A DNA stretch of 32,920 nucleotides from Hymenobacter lapidiphilus (GCF_003417065.2 NZ_QVLT01000043.1:1-32920); one strand, 5' to 3'; positions 7,141-15,201 are shown, numbered from the stretch's first letter. The notes: generated by a model not told the origin, from the sequence alone. A program made the numbers and translations.

Positions 7141-7611
7141 TTAGCAAAAGGAGCTATTCGGTGGCCTCGGCATGCGCTGGACCTGCAGCCACGCCGCGGC
7201 TGCGGGGAGCTGGGTAAACCAGCCGAAGTGCACGGCGGGCGTGTGCCAGTCCTGCGGAGCGGTGGCCCGGTGCTCTTGCAACCGGGCCAATTCAGCGGGC
7301 GTCACCAAAAAGGCCACCTGCGGGGGTTGCCCGAGCACGGCCCGCACCCGGGGAAAGTAGTCTTCCTGCATCCAGCTGTGTAATTCGGCGGGCTCTTCGT
7401 TGGGTCCGCTGCGGCGGTCAACCACCCAGTACGGGGAGCGGTGGTGGGTGGCGTGGACCAGCAGCACTTCGAGGGTTTCCATCGCCTCCGCAAACGTCAG
7501 GGCCCGGGTGACGCTCGCGCGGAGCAGGGGCGGGCGGGCCTGGTAGGACACGGAAAAAAAAGGAAGCGTGGGCAGGGAGCCTCGCGGCGTTCCGGGCGGA
7601 TCAGGAACCAT
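7141..7611 (-). CDS. Hypothetical protein, possibly STAS/SpoIIAA-like
   Basis: 156 residues from ATG 7611. It starts with a proline-rich head, then FFSVSYQARPPLLRASVTRALTF, a helix-like segment AEAMETLEVLLVHATHHRS, the strand PYWVVDRR, a segment SWMQEDYFPRVRAVLGQPPQVAFLVTP and a C-terminal helix PAAAAWLQ. The order strand-helix-strand-helix, including a 'hWhVDxR' strand and a later 'hAFlh' strand, recalls short STAS-fold proteins common in Hymenobacter and relatives, but this is a by-eye impression only. No membrane segments. It lies behind a 74-bp gap from the next minus-strand gene and may be co-transcribed with it. Confidence 0.6.
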   Translation of the reverse strand: MVPDPPGTPRGSLPTLPFFSVSYQARPPLLRASVTRALTFAEAMETLEVLLVHATHHRSPYWVVDRRSGPNEEPAELHSWMQEDYFPRVRAVLGQPPQVAFLVTPAELARLQEHRATAPQDWHTPAVHFGWFTQLPAAAAWLQVQRMPRPPNSSFC

Positions 7612-7972
7612 GGTAGGGCGAAAATAGGCGTATGGGACGGTGCACTACAGTCGTCATCAACCGGTTTCAGGAGTCTAACAAAGCGGTGGCCTAGATAAAC
7701 GCTGCGTTTGGTGAATGGAGCGTTTATTGAGACGTTGTTAAAGCGCGCTGACAGACAATACTTTGGAGATTACCGCAATTTTTCGCCCTGTTGTAACGAG
7801 AATCCCTACTTCAACTTAACGAGAAATCGACCTTGCCGCTGGCACAGTTGGTCGACAAAATCTTACCGTAATTCTTGGTCCAGTTAATAACGCAACCTCA
7901 GGCAGCGCCACAAAAAAGAAAAAACTTTTCCCTTGCCTCAGCGTTAACATTTTTGTTAAAATCGTTTTCATA
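7612..7972. other. Intergenic region before the TetR gene
   Basis: 361 bp without a gene between divergent genes. It contains a 9-bp inverted repeat ATAAACGCT (7695-7703) / AGCGTTTAT (7719-7727) and, close to the TetR gene, the palindrome described separately. Otherwise nothing recognisable. Confidence 0.5.
7944..7959. promoter_or_regulatory. Palindromic operator before the TetR gene
   Basis: TTAACA-TTTT-TGTTAA, a perfect 6+6 palindrome ending 13 bp before the TetR start codon at 7973. A near copy (TGTTAACAATTTTGTTTAACA) sits at 8670-8690 before the downstream genes. This is the expected place for a TetR-family autoregulatory operator. Confidence 0.6.
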
Positions 7973-8590
7973 ATGGCTGGTAAAGTAAGGGACGTCCAGA
8001 CGGAGGAGCATATCAAGCACACGGCGAAGAACATTTTCTTTGCCGAAGGCAACCTGCACGCCACCACCCAGGAAATCGCCGACCAAGCCGGGGTGAACCG
8101 CGCGCTCATCAATTACTACTTCCGCAGCCGCGACCAATTATTTCAGCAAGTATTGCAGGAAGCAATGAACAGCCTGTTTGCCAAGCTGCACCTGCTCTTT
8201 ACGGCCAAAATGGACTTTCGCGAAAAGATTCGGCAGTACATCGATACGACCATCGACCAGACCGCTACTTACCCCTACTTGGAGAGCTTCGTGATTGCGG
8301 AGCTGAACCGGGGCGGGGCCTTGACCCCCCGTTTTCCGGACCACCTGCGGCAAGCCCTGCTAGGGCCGTTCAGCGACGAGGTGCAAGCGGAAGTGCAGAA
8401 GGGCACGCTGCCAGCCGCTACTATCGAGCACTTTATCATTAATCTAATGTCCCTGACCACCTATCCCATGATGGCGAAGCCCATTGTGAAAATGATATTC
8501 AACCAGGATGAGACTACCTACCGGCAGTGTATACATGAATTGAAACAGCAAATTTTCCAACTGATTTTCTGCGGGTGTCAAGAGAGATAA
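7973..8590 (+). CDS. TetR/AcrR-family transcriptional regulator
   Basis: 205 residues, the normal length for the family. The N-terminal DNA-binding domain reads AKNIFFAEGNLHATTQEIADQAGVNRALINYYFRSRDQLF in pieces: helix 1 with the F-x-x-x-G turn, the recognition pair TTQEIADQAGV and NRALINYYFRSRDQLF (about residues 30-58). The remainder is the helical ligand-binding and dimer domain. It probably represses itself and the co-directional SDR/monooxygenase genes through the matching palindromes at 7944 and 8670, and releases them on binding a small molecule; the ligand is unknown. It is followed by an AT-rich hairpin (8595-8627). Confidence 0.9.
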   Translation: MAGKVRDVQTEEHIKHTAKNIFFAEGNLHATTQEIADQAGVNRALINYYFRSRDQLFQQVLQEAMNSLFAKLHLLFTAKMDFREKIRQYIDTTIDQTATYPYLESFVIAELNRGGALTPRFPDHLRQALLGPFSDEVQAEVQKGTLPAATIEHFIINLMSLTTYPMMAKPIVKMIFNQDETTYRQCIHELKQQIFQLIFCGCQER

Positions 8591-8594
8591 TCTT

Positions 8595-8627
8595 TTTTAT
8601 CAATTTTATTTATCAAAATTGATAAAA
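8595..8627. terminator. AT-rich 13-bp inverted repeat after the TetR gene
   Basis: TTTTATCAATTTT (8595-8607) and AAAATTGATAAAA (8615-8627) are exact reverse complements around a 7-nt loop, starting 5 bp after the TetR stop codon. It could end the TetR transcript or be another operator; the stem has very low GC content, which weakens the terminator reading. Confidence 0.45.
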
Positions 8628-8669
8628 TCTCGGTTATACCAACATAATGCGATTATCAGCATGGTCACG

Positions 8670-8690
8670 TGTTAACAATTTTGTTTAACA
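8670..8690. promoter_or_regulatory. Second TetR-type operator
   Basis: TGTTAACAATTTTGTTTAACA, a near-perfect palindrome with the same half-site TTAACA / TGTTWAA as the one before the TetR gene. It lies upstream of the SDR/monooxygenase genes and would place them under the regulator's control. Confidence 0.55.
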
Positions 8691-8706
8691 TCCATTTTAA
8701 ACACCT

Positions 8707-8907
8707 GTGCGGGGCTATTTCGAGCGGCAAGAGCTGGCCCTGTACTGGGCACTGGCTTTCCAACCCGATTTCTTCGACGAAGAAATCGCCGCCTTCCGCA
8801 CGTTCTGGCGCGTCATCGCCGGGGAGCGGACGCCTACAGGCCATACCCCCTGTTTTGCGCCAACAGCCGTTTGCGGGCCACCTGTAGGCTCCGGCGCCCG
8901 CCGCTAA
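8707..8907 (+). pseudogene. Possible gene fragment (unrecognised)
   Basis: An open frame from GTG 8707 reads RGYFERQELALYWALAFQP, then DFFDEEIAAFRTFWRVIAGE, which has convincing helical protein character, and then turns into proline- and cysteine-rich low-quality sequence. The first 40 codons may be the remains of a helical protein that once followed the operator. I do not recognise the family. The rest of 8591-9016 holds only the hairpin and operator described separately. Confidence 0.3.
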
Positions 8908-9016
8908 GCGCCCGTTCCCCCAGCCGGCTTTTCGCCGCCGAAGGGCAGGGCGTAAGGATTGACGGCGGCTTGATTCTTCCTGTTAAACTACTTATTCCAC
9001 TCAAACCCCTCTCTTC

Positions 9017-9778
9017 ATGACTACGCTTTCATCTTCCGCAGCTACCGGCGAACTGGCCGGCAAAGTAGCCCTCGTCACGGGGGCTTCTCGCGGCATTGGC
9101 CGCGCCATCGCATTGCGCCTGGGCCGGGCCGGGGCCAGCGTGGTGGTCAACTACGCCACCAGCCCCGACCGGGCGCAGGAGGTGGTGGCCGCCCTGGAAG
9201 CCGCCGGCGGACGGGCCACTGCCATCCAGGCCGACATCAGCCAGCCCGCCGAGGTGGCCCGGCTGTTTCAGCAAACCGAAGACTTTTTCGGGGGGCTCGA
9301 CATCGTGGTCAACAACGCCGGGGCCTACTTGAGCAAGCCGCTGGTGGACGTGACGGCGGCTGACTTCAACCACGTATTCGACCTCGATACCAAAGGCACC
9401 TTTCTGGCCCTGCAGGAAGCGGCCCGCCGCGTACGCGACGGCGGCCGCATTGTCAACATCTCCTCGGGCCAGACGGCCGTGCCCTTCCCCGGCGGGGCCG
9501 TGTATGCGGGCAGCAAGGCGGCCGCCGAGCAGTTTGGGCTGGTACTGGCCAAGGAGCTGGGCAGCCGGCAGATAACGGTCAACAACGTGCTGGTGGGCGT
9601 CACGGAAACCGAAAGCCTGGTGCTGCCCGAGGCGCTGCGGCAGCAGCTCATTTACAACACCCCGCTGGGGCGCCTGGGCCAGCCCGAGGACATTGCTGAG
9701 GTGGTGGGTTTCCTGGTGAGCCCCGCTGGCCGCTGGATGACCGGCCAGAACGTGCGCGCCACCGGCGGCCTCATGTAA
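9017..9778 (+). CDS. SDR-family NAD(P)-dependent oxidoreductase (FabG-like)
   Basis: 253 residues, the standard length. Classical short-chain dehydrogenase features: cofactor loop TGASRGIG (residues 21-28), NNAG (99-102), catalytic Ser150 and YAGSK with Tyr163 and Lys167. VVVNYATS after beta-strand 2 lacks an acidic residue, which favours NADP(H). The active-site Asn usually found in NxKG is replaced by Asp (LDTKGTF, Asp124), an unusual change that may alter proton relay. It reduces a ketone or oxidises an alcohol; the substrate is unknown. It follows a TetR regulator and the second operator, and is followed by a fragment of another SDR and a flavin monooxygenase, so it is likely part of that inducible unit. 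Confidence 0.9.
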   Translation: MTTLSSSAATGELAGKVALVTGASRGIGRAIALRLGRAGASVVVNYATSPDRAQEVVAALEAAGGRATAIQADISQPAEVARLFQQTEDFFGGLDIVVNNAGAYLSKPLVDVTAADFNHVFDLDTKGTFLALQEAARRVRDGGRIVNISSGQTAVPFPGGAVYAGSKAAAEQFGLVLAKELGSRQITVNNVLVGVTETESLVLPEALRQQLIYNTPLGRLGQPEDIAEVVGFLVSPAGRWMTGQNVRATGGLM

Positions 9779-9834
9779 AGCGCAACTCGCCCGCCCCCGC
9801 GCCCCCAATGGCCGTGTGAAACCGCTCGGCCTCT

Positions 9835-10038
9835 ATGACGCTGCCGGGGGCCATCGACACGCCCATGCTCTGGGACAATCCCAACGTGCAGTCAGGGGCC
9901 GAAAAGATTGACCAAGCCAATGTGGGCCGGCCCGAAGATGTGGCCGACGCCGTGGCCTACCTGGCTTCCGACCAATCCGCTTTCGTGCGGGGCATGGAGC
10001 TGCGCGTGGACGGGGGCCGGCTCAGTCGGCTCTCGTAG
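9835..10038 (+). pseudogene. C-terminal fragment of a second SDR oxidoreductase
   Basis: 67 codons reading LPGAIDTPMLWDNPN, then VGRPEDVADAVAYLASDQ and a terminal GMELRVDGGRLSRLS. This is the last quarter of a short-chain dehydrogenase (PG-x-x-x-T-P-M, GRPEDVAxAVxFLAS, G-x-x-x-x-VDGG). The cofactor and catalytic regions are absent, and the 56 bp upstream do not encode them. It is not the tail of the preceding intact SDR, which has its own GRLGQPEDIAEVVGFLV. It is therefore a remnant, probably left by deletion between two neighbouring SDR genes. Confidence 0.75.
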
Positions 10039-10126
10039 TCGCCGCCGGTCCTCCCTCGGCGCGGCCAAGGAATGATGCGCTGGTTTCAACATGCTAGCCG
10101 TACCACCTATTAAAAAACAGCCCTTT

Positions 10127-11821
10127 ATGCCTACCCCCAACGACCAACCCCCTTTTGATACCGACGTGCTCATCATCGGGGCCGGGCCCATCGGCCTGAC
10201 CACCGCCAACGCCCTGCGCCACCACGGCGTAAGCTGCCGAATTCTGGAAGAGAAACCGGAGCCCAGCAAGTACTCCAAGGCCAACAACGTCTGGGCCCGC
10301 ACCCAGGAGCTGCTCCACGGCATCGGCCTGCGCGAGCCGCTGGCCGAAAATTCCTACCTGGTGGGCCGCATCAATGTCTTTATCGACGACAAGCCGCTCG
10401 ATGAAATCAAGAGTGACAACGTCGAAAGCCCCTACCCCCAGGCGCTCTACACGGGCCAGGACGTGATTGAAAACACGCTCACCAACGAGTTGGAAAAGCG
10501 CGGCGTGCAAGTGGAACGTGGGCGCAAGGCCGTGACTCTGACTCCCGACGACGCGGGCGTGACGGTGCTGGTCACCGCCACGGACCAGCAAGACGCGCCG
10601 AGCGGCGAGTTTGAGCGCATCCGCTGCCGCTACCTGGTGGGCGCCGACGGCAACGAAGGCACCGTCCGCAAATCGCTGGGCCTGGATTTCAAGACCAAGA
10701 AGTTCGAGGGCCGCGCCAACCATCAGGCCGATGCCAAGCTGAGCTGGCAGCGCTCGACCGACCCCGACCAGCTCTGGTTTTTCACCTACCACAACGGCTT
10801 TGCCGGGGTGATGCCCGTGTGGGGCGGCTACCACCGGCTGTTCTTTTTGGAAGACGAGCAGCTGGTGCCCGACCGCGACCCGACGCTGGCCGAGATTCAA
10901 CAACGGGCGCGCGAAGTCACCGGCGACGACACGCTGACGCTGACCGACCCCATCTGGCTGAGCCACGGCCGCTTTCAGCACGCCGTGTCGGCCGCCTATT
11001 CCCAGGGCCGGGTGTATCTGGTCGGCGACGCGGGGCACTTCACGCTGCCCATCGGCGGGCAGGGCATGAACGCGGGCTTCCACGACGCGGTGGGCCTGGC
11101 CTGGCGCCTGGCCCTGACGCTGCGCGGCCACGCCAGCCCCCTGGTACTCGACAGCTACTCGCCCGAACGCCAGGGCAACCATGCGGATTTGGACGAGCAG
11201 CAGGCCAAAGGCTTCGAGCGCCTGATGTACCGCAACCGGGTAGAAGATGCCCTGCTCAGTGCCGTGGGCCAGGCCGTGCCCAACATCGGCTCGCAGCTGT
11301 TTGGCAGCGACGACTTGCAGCAGCTCTCCGTCAGCTACCCCGACAGCCCCCTGAGCGAGGACCACCTGCGCCTGCGCCAGGTGCTGCACCCCGGCGTGCC
11401 CACCGCCGGCGACCGCGCCCCCGACGCGAAAGTGACCGACCCGCAGGGCAAGACGATGACCCTGTTTGCGAGCCTCTACAACCCCGATGGCCAGAGCTAC
11501 GGCTGGAGCCTGCTGGCCTTCGACGGCCGCCAGGCCGAGGCCACGCCGGCGCTGCTGGCGGCGCTGGACCAGGTCACGGGCTGGGACTGGGTGCGCCCGC
11601 GCCTGGTGCTGGCTGCCCCGCTCACGCCCGCCGCCAGGGAAAGTCCGCTCACCCGCCTGGCCGACCGCGACGGCCACGCCCACTCGGCCTTCGGGCTCGA
11701 AGGGCTGCCGGCCCTGGTGCTCGTGCGGCCCGATGGCCACATTGCCTTCCGCGGCCCCGCCGGTAGCCCGGAGCTGCTGCAGCGCTACTGCGAGAAGGTG
11801 TTTGGCCCGGCCGGCAGCTGA
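10127..11821 (+). CDS. FAD-dependent aromatic monooxygenase (PheA/TfdB type)
   Basis: 564 residues from ATG 10127 (MPTPNDQPPFDTDVLIIG); an in-frame ATG 12 codons earlier is less likely. It has the full group A flavoprotein hydroxylase layout: GxGxxG as GAGPIG (residues 18-23), the DG motif in YLVGADGNEGTVRKSLGL, the GD motif VYLVGDAGHFTLPIGGQGMN (Asp301), followed by a long C-terminal part with a thioredoxin-like fold (about 410-560; FASLYNPDGQSYGWSLLAF, ALVLVRPDGHIAFRGPA). Such enzymes use NAD(P)H and O2 to hydroxylate phenols or polyketide aromatics. With the SDR, ACP and decarboxylase-like amidohydrolase nearby, an aromatic substrate is likely. A terminator-like hairpin follows. Confidence 0.9.
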   Translation: MPTPNDQPPFDTDVLIIGAGPIGLTTANALRHHGVSCRILEEKPEPSKYSKANNVWARTQELLHGIGLREPLAENSYLVGRINVFIDDKPLDEIKSDNVESPYPQALYTGQDVIENTLTNELEKRGVQVERGRKAVTLTPDDAGVTVLVTATDQQDAPSGEFERIRCRYLVGADGNEGTVRKSLGLDFKTKKFEGRANHQADAKLSWQRSTDPDQLWFFTYHNGFAGVMPVWGGYHRLFFLEDEQLVPDRDPTLAEIQQRAREVTGDDTLTLTDPIWLSHGRFQHAVSAAYSQGRVYLVGDAGHFTLPIGGQGMNAGFHDAVGLAWRLALTLRGHASPLVLDSYSPERQGNHADLDEQQAKGFERLMYRNRVEDALLSAVGQAVPNIGSQLFGSDDLQQLSVSYPDSPLSEDHLRLRQVLHPGVPTAGDRAPDAKVTDPQGKTMTLFASLYNPDGQSYGWSLLAFDGRQAEATPALLAALDQVTGWDWVRPRLVLAAPLTPAARESPLTRLADRDGHAHSAFGLEGLPALVLVRPDGHIAFRGPAGSPELLQRYCEKVFGPAGS

Positions 11822-11840
11822 GTGCACCACCAATCAATCA

Positions 11841-11881
11841 GGGGGCTTTTTCCGCCCGCTACCCGGCGAGGAAAGCCCCCC
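11841..11881 (+). terminator. Hairpin after the monooxygenase gene
   Basis: GGGGGCTTT (11841-11849) pairs with AAAGCCCCC (11872-11880), 20 bp downstream of the monooxygenase stop, and a T run follows at about 11888-11893. Likely terminates the SDR-monooxygenase transcript. Confidence 0.55.
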
Positions 11882-12042
11882 GCCTACTTTTTTCACTGTT
11901 TAATCCCCTTGGGTCATGGCACCGATTCACGTAATGAAGGTCGCGGCCGAGCCAGCGGAGCGCTACAACCCCGTTACCTGTGACGCAGCGGAGTCGATAA
12001 GCCTGTAGCCGCAATAGGACGTTCTTTTCCTTCAAACGAGCC

Positions 12043-12336
12043 ATGAAGACCGACGAACTACAAGAACAAGTATTTGCGCTGGTGCGCAAGCAGGTATGGC
12101 ACTTGCGCCAGCCGGTGCTGACGCCCGCGACCCACTTGACCCATGACCTGGGCCTGGATTCGGTGGAACGCGTGCAACTGGGCATTCGCCTGGAATACGG
12201 CCTGCGAATAGAGATTCGTGATACGGAAATCGGGCAATGGGACACCCTGGCCGATGTGCTGGCCTGCGTGGGGCGCTACCTGCCCGCCGCGGCCTGGCCC
12301 GCTACCTTACCCCTTAGCCATCGGCAATCCGCATGA
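12043..12336 (+). CDS. Acyl carrier protein
   Basis: 97 residues. HDLGLDSVERVQLGIRLE is the phosphopantetheine attachment motif with Ser40 as the modified residue (D-S-V). The protein has the usual acidic four-helix ACP character, with the helix 3 region IRDTEIGQWDTLADVLACV. It carries an acyl chain as a thioester. No ketosynthase, acyltransferase or phosphopantetheinyl transferase is visible in the window, so it must work with partners encoded elsewhere or is a stray ACP. Its TGA overlaps the ATG of the amidohydrolase (ATGA), so both are translated together. The last 15 residues after the ACP core are proline- and alanine-rich. Confidence 0.85.
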   Translation: MKTDELQEQVFALVRKQVWHLRQPVLTPATHLTHDLGLDSVERVQLGIRLEYGLRIEIRDTEIGQWDTLADVLACVGRYLPAAAWPATLPLSHRQSA

Positions 12337-13319
12337 AACTCATTGGCCTGGAAGAACACTTTTGGACGCCCGAAATAGTGGCCGCCCTTGACCGCTTGCC
12401 GCCCGCGCAGCACGACGACGCAATGGACCTGTTCAAGACCCCGCAGCTGCTGGACCGGCTGCGGGACCTGGGCGAAGACCGGCTGCGGCAGATGGACCTG
12501 ATTGGGCTGGACATGATGGTCCTCTCCGTGACAACCCCCGGCACGCAGGCCCTGCCCCCCGCCGAAGCTGTGCCCCTGGCCCGCCAGGCCAACGACCGGC
12601 TGGCCGCCACCATCCGGGCCCACCCCGACCGGTTTGCCGGCTTCGCCACCCTGCCCACGCCCGACCCGGCCGCTGCCGTGGTGGAGCTGCAACGGGCGGT
12701 GCAGGAGCTGGGGCTGCGCGGGGCCATGCTGCACGGGCGCACCGGCGACAAGTACCTCGACCACCCCGACTTCCGGCCCCTGCTGGCGATGGCCGAGCAG
12801 CTGGGCGTGCCACTCTACCTGCACCCGCAGGTGCCGCCGCGCGCCGTACGGGCCGTGTACTACGACGGCTTCGGGGACGCGCTCAGCAACGCTTTCGCCT
12901 TGGGCGGCTGGGGCTGGCACCTCGACGCGGGCATTGGCGCGCTGCGCCTGATTCTGGCCGGCACCTTCGACGCCCACCCTGGCCTGCAAGTTATTTTGGG
13001 CCACTGGGGCGAGATGGTGCCCTTTTTTCTGGAGCGGGCCGACGTGATGACGCCGCTGCTGCCGGGCCTGAAAAAATCGGTGGCCGAGTACTTCCGTCAG
13101 CAGTTTTACGTAACGCCCAGCGGCATTTACAATACCACCTACCTCCAACGGGCCATTGAGGTGATGGGCGTCGACCGGGTGCTGTACTCCACCGATTATC
13201 CGTTTCAGTACCAGCCCGATGGTACCGCCCGCCACTTCCTGGAGCAAGCCCCGCTCAGCTTCGATGACAAAGCCAAAATTGCCCATCTCAACGCCGAAAA
13301 GCTGCTGAAGCTGACCTGA
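12333..13319 (+). CDS. Amidohydrolase_2 family metal-dependent hydrolase/decarboxylase
   Basis: 328 residues, start ATG overlapping the ACP stop. Metal-site residues match the ACMSD / gamma-resorcylate decarboxylase group: GLEEHF (Glu8, His9), LYLHPQ (His164), ILGHWGE (His224) and YSTDYPF (Asp288). Recollected positions in gamma-resorcylate decarboxylase are Glu8, His10, His164, His218 and Asp287, so the spacing agrees almost exactly. The family removes the carboxylate from hydroxylated aromatic acids, or hydrolyses related compounds. Coupling to an ACP gene is unusual and suggests that the acid may arise from an acyl-thioester. Reaction and substrate are inferred, not shown. Confidence 0.85.
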   Translation: MKLIGLEEHFWTPEIVAALDRLPPAQHDDAMDLFKTPQLLDRLRDLGEDRLRQMDLIGLDMMVLSVTTPGTQALPPAEAVPLARQANDRLAATIRAHPDRFAGFATLPTPDPAAAVVELQRAVQELGLRGAMLHGRTGDKYLDHPDFRPLLAMAEQLGVPLYLHPQVPPRAVRAVYYDGFGDALSNAFALGGWGWHLDAGIGALRLILAGTFDAHPGLQVILGHWGEMVPFFLERADVMTPLLPGLKKSVAEYFRQQFYVTPSGIYNTTYLQRAIEVMGVDRVLYSTDYPFQYQPDGTARHFLEQAPLSFDDKAKIAHLNAEKLLKLT

Positions 13320-13541
13320 CGGCGCCCGGCGCCCGCCTGGGGTGAGCTACCCCCGTCCTCCATCTTTTCCCTTCCAGCAATGTGGGCCTCGGCTAAAGGT
13401 TTGGTCTAGAAGTAGCGTTTGGAGAGGGCTGCCGCTGAGTAGCGTTCCGTTGCTTCCGATTCAACACGTCGTAAGAAGGCAAAACCCCGCCAAGGTTGTA
13501 GTAGCTGCTCCGTGCGTCGCGTAGCAGCGGCCTCGGGGTAG

Positions 13542-14225
13542 CTATGCGAATTTCGCCTTTAGCTGCTGGTTGGCTTGCCCGTGCAGCGGCCCGCCATGCC
13601 CAAACACGGCCGTGTCGAACGATAAGGCAGCCGCTTTCAGTATGCTTTGCTGGCCCAGCGCCCGGTCTTCGTAGAGGGTGCTGTATGCCAGGCCCAGCAC
13701 GTGCGCGCACAGGTCGGCGGCAATCAGCACGCCCTCGCTCTGGAGCAGTAGCGCCACGTGGCCGGCGCTATGGCCGGGCGTGTGCACGACCCGAATGCCG
13801 CCCAGCAAGGGAATTACGTCGCCGTCGCTCAGCTTTTCTTCCACGGCTACGGCCGGCACAACGTTGCCCGCGCTTTTGATAAACATTTGGTAGATAAACC
13901 GATTCGTAACACCCGGCGTGAGGGTCATGGGCCGGCCGCTTACGCCTTTTTCCAGCAGCAGGGCATCGGCGCGGTGGGCATACACGCGGGCGTTGGTCTG
14001 CCGCTTAATGTCGGCGGCGTTGCCCGTATGGTCGGTGTGCAGGTGCGTGAGAATGATGCGCTTGATGTCGGCCGGGTTCTTTCCTTCCTTGCGCAGGGCG
14101 GCGAAGATTTTGGCGGTGCTGCCCGGCAGGCCGGTATCGACCAGCGTCAGGCCGTCGTCTTCAATAACGAAGGCGTTGACGGCCCCCAGGTTGATTTGGT
14201 ACAGGCGGTTGGTAATTTTTTTCAT
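13542..14225 (-). CDS. MBL-fold metallo-hydrolase
   Basis: 227 residues from ATG 14225 (MKKITNRLYQINLGAVNAFV); the longer open frame upstream overlaps the neighbouring gene and lacks protein character. The zinc-binding motif is THLHTDHTG (His61, His63, Asp65, His66), with VHTPGHSAGHVAL for the next histidine, a later Asp in LIAADLCAH and a terminal VFGHGGPLHG. Preceded by the usual LVDTGLPG strand. These are general hydrolases (lactonase, thioesterase or glyoxalase II type); the specific reaction is unknown. It is downstream of a small membrane protein gene on the same strand (gap 37 bp), so probably co-transcribed. Confidence 0.9.
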   Translation of the reverse strand: MKKITNRLYQINLGAVNAFVIEDDGLTLVDTGLPGSTAKIFAALRKEGKNPADIKRIILTHLHTDHTGNAADIKRQTNARVYAHRADALLLEKGVSGRPMTLTPGVTNRFIYQMFIKSAGNVVPAVAVEEKLSDGDVIPLLGGIRVVHTPGHSAGHVALLLQSEGVLIAADLCAHVLGLAYSTLYEDRALGQQSILKAAALSFDTAVFGHGGPLHGQANQQLKAKFA

Positions 14226-14262
14226 GTAGGGAAGGAGTAGGAAAGCATGAGGGGCCAGTAGA

Positions 14263-14484
14263 CTAGCCTTGCGGGTCTTCTTTCGATGCCGGCCGGGGCA
14301 GCCGACTTTGGCGGCGCTGGTCCTGGTGCACCACGGCCGCCACCACCAGGAGAGAAAAGAATGGCAGGCCGCAGCCAACCAGAAACCAGCGCCAGAAGGA
14401 GCGCCCATGGCTGTAGGCGTAGTAGCCGGTCATGGTGGGCAGGAACAGCAACGGGGCCGTTAACACCAGCAGGGCCTCTAGCAT
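14263..14484 (-). CDS. Small two-helix membrane protein, hypothetical
   Basis: 73 residues from ATG 14484 (MLEALLVLTAPLLFLPTMTG). Two hydrophobic segments, about residues 2-18 and 29-48 (WFLVGCGLPFFSLLVVAAVV), with a short polar loop YYAYSHGRSFWR and a basic, polar tail HQDQRRQSRLPRPASK. The layout resembles small PLDc_N-like or 'Phage-shock' type membrane peptides, but no family can be named. It lies 37 bp upstream of the MBL hydrolase on the same strand. The longer open frame to 14598 is rejected because its extra residues look like untranslated leader. Confidence 0.55.
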   Translation of the reverse strand: MLEALLVLTAPLLFLPTMTGYYAYSHGRSFWRWFLVGCGLPFFSLLVVAAVVHQDQRRQSRLPRPASKEDPQG

Positions 14485-14661
14485 ATGGGAACGTCGGCCA
14501 CAGGATAGCCAGCAGCCTCCGCTACCAGGCTGTTTTCCGCAGCGGTACCGGATACGGACGGGAGCAGGCGGGCACGTAATGGAACAAGCATCCCGCAAAG
14601 GTGGGAGGTTGCCTATCGCTCCGACGATAACAATTGTTAAAAACGCCGCCTGGCCAACCGC

Positions 14662-15174
14662 TTATTTGCGGTTGCGGATGCGGCTGAGCGACACGCCCGT
14701 GATGCCCAGGTAGGAGGCGATATAGTGCTGCGGCACCCGTTGCAGCAACTGCGGGCGATTTTTTACCAGGTCCTCGTAGCGCTCCTGCGGGGTGTCACGG
14801 ATGTAGGCCAGTAGGTGATGCACGTAGCCGATGAGCCGGCGGGTGGTGAGCTGCTGAAACCACTCCCGAAAGTCGGGCCGTTCGGCCATGAGCCGGTCAA
14901 ACTCCGCTTTCGACAACACGTCGAGCGTACACGCTTCGACGGTTTCGATGGTGAACTCGCTGGGTTCCCCAGTCAGAAAGCTTTCCAGCGAAGCCACGGC
15001 TTCGCCCTCCACGAAAAACTGCGCGGTCAAGTCTTTGCCCCGATGATTGAGCCAGATGCGCACGCAGCCTTGGCGCACGACGTAGAGGTGCGAAGCCACC
15101 TGGCCTTCCGCCAATAGCACGGTTCGGGCCTTCACATCCAGGGTGGGCAGCGCCACGTCAGCAAATAGATTCAT
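14662..15174 (-). CDS. Crp/Fnr-family transcriptional regulator
   Basis: 170 residues from ATG 15174 (MNLFADVALP); a TTG start nine codons upstream is possible. Cyclic-nucleotide-binding-like beta-roll: LLAEGQVASHLYVVRQGCVRIW, FFVEGEAVASLESFLTGEPS, then VEACTLDVLSKAEFDRLM, followed by a dimer helix and a short winged helix with QHYIASYLGITGVSLSRIR as recognition region. This is the short Bacteroidota form that lacks conserved cAMP residues. It probably controls one of the nearby units in response to an unknown signal. It faces the second Crp/Fnr gene across about 470 bp. Confidence 0.9.
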   Translation of the reverse strand: MNLFADVALPTLDVKARTVLLAEGQVASHLYVVRQGCVRIWLNHRGKDLTAQFFVEGEAVASLESFLTGEPSEFTIETVEACTLDVLSKAEFDRLMAERPDFREWFQQLTTRRLIGYVHHLLAYIRDTPQERYEDLVKNRPQLLQRVPQHYIASYLGITGVSLSRIRNRK

Positions 15175-15201
15175 GAAGCTGGCCAGAAAAAAATGCGGCA
15201 A

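Noticed and set aside
9029..9808. Minus-strand open frame of 259 codons opposite the SDR
   Set aside because: Shadow of the SDR gene; low-complexity product without recognisable domain.
10094..11833. Minus-strand open frame of 579 codons opposite the monooxygenase
   Set aside because: GC-rich codon bias of the real gene makes the opposite strand free of stops; the product has no domain and is rich in Gln, Gly, Val and His in a shadow pattern.
13320..13541. Shared 15-mer TCCGTGCGTCGCGTA at about 13508 and 20762
   Set aside because: Single short match in GC-rich sequence with no related flanks; could be chance or a tiny IS relic.
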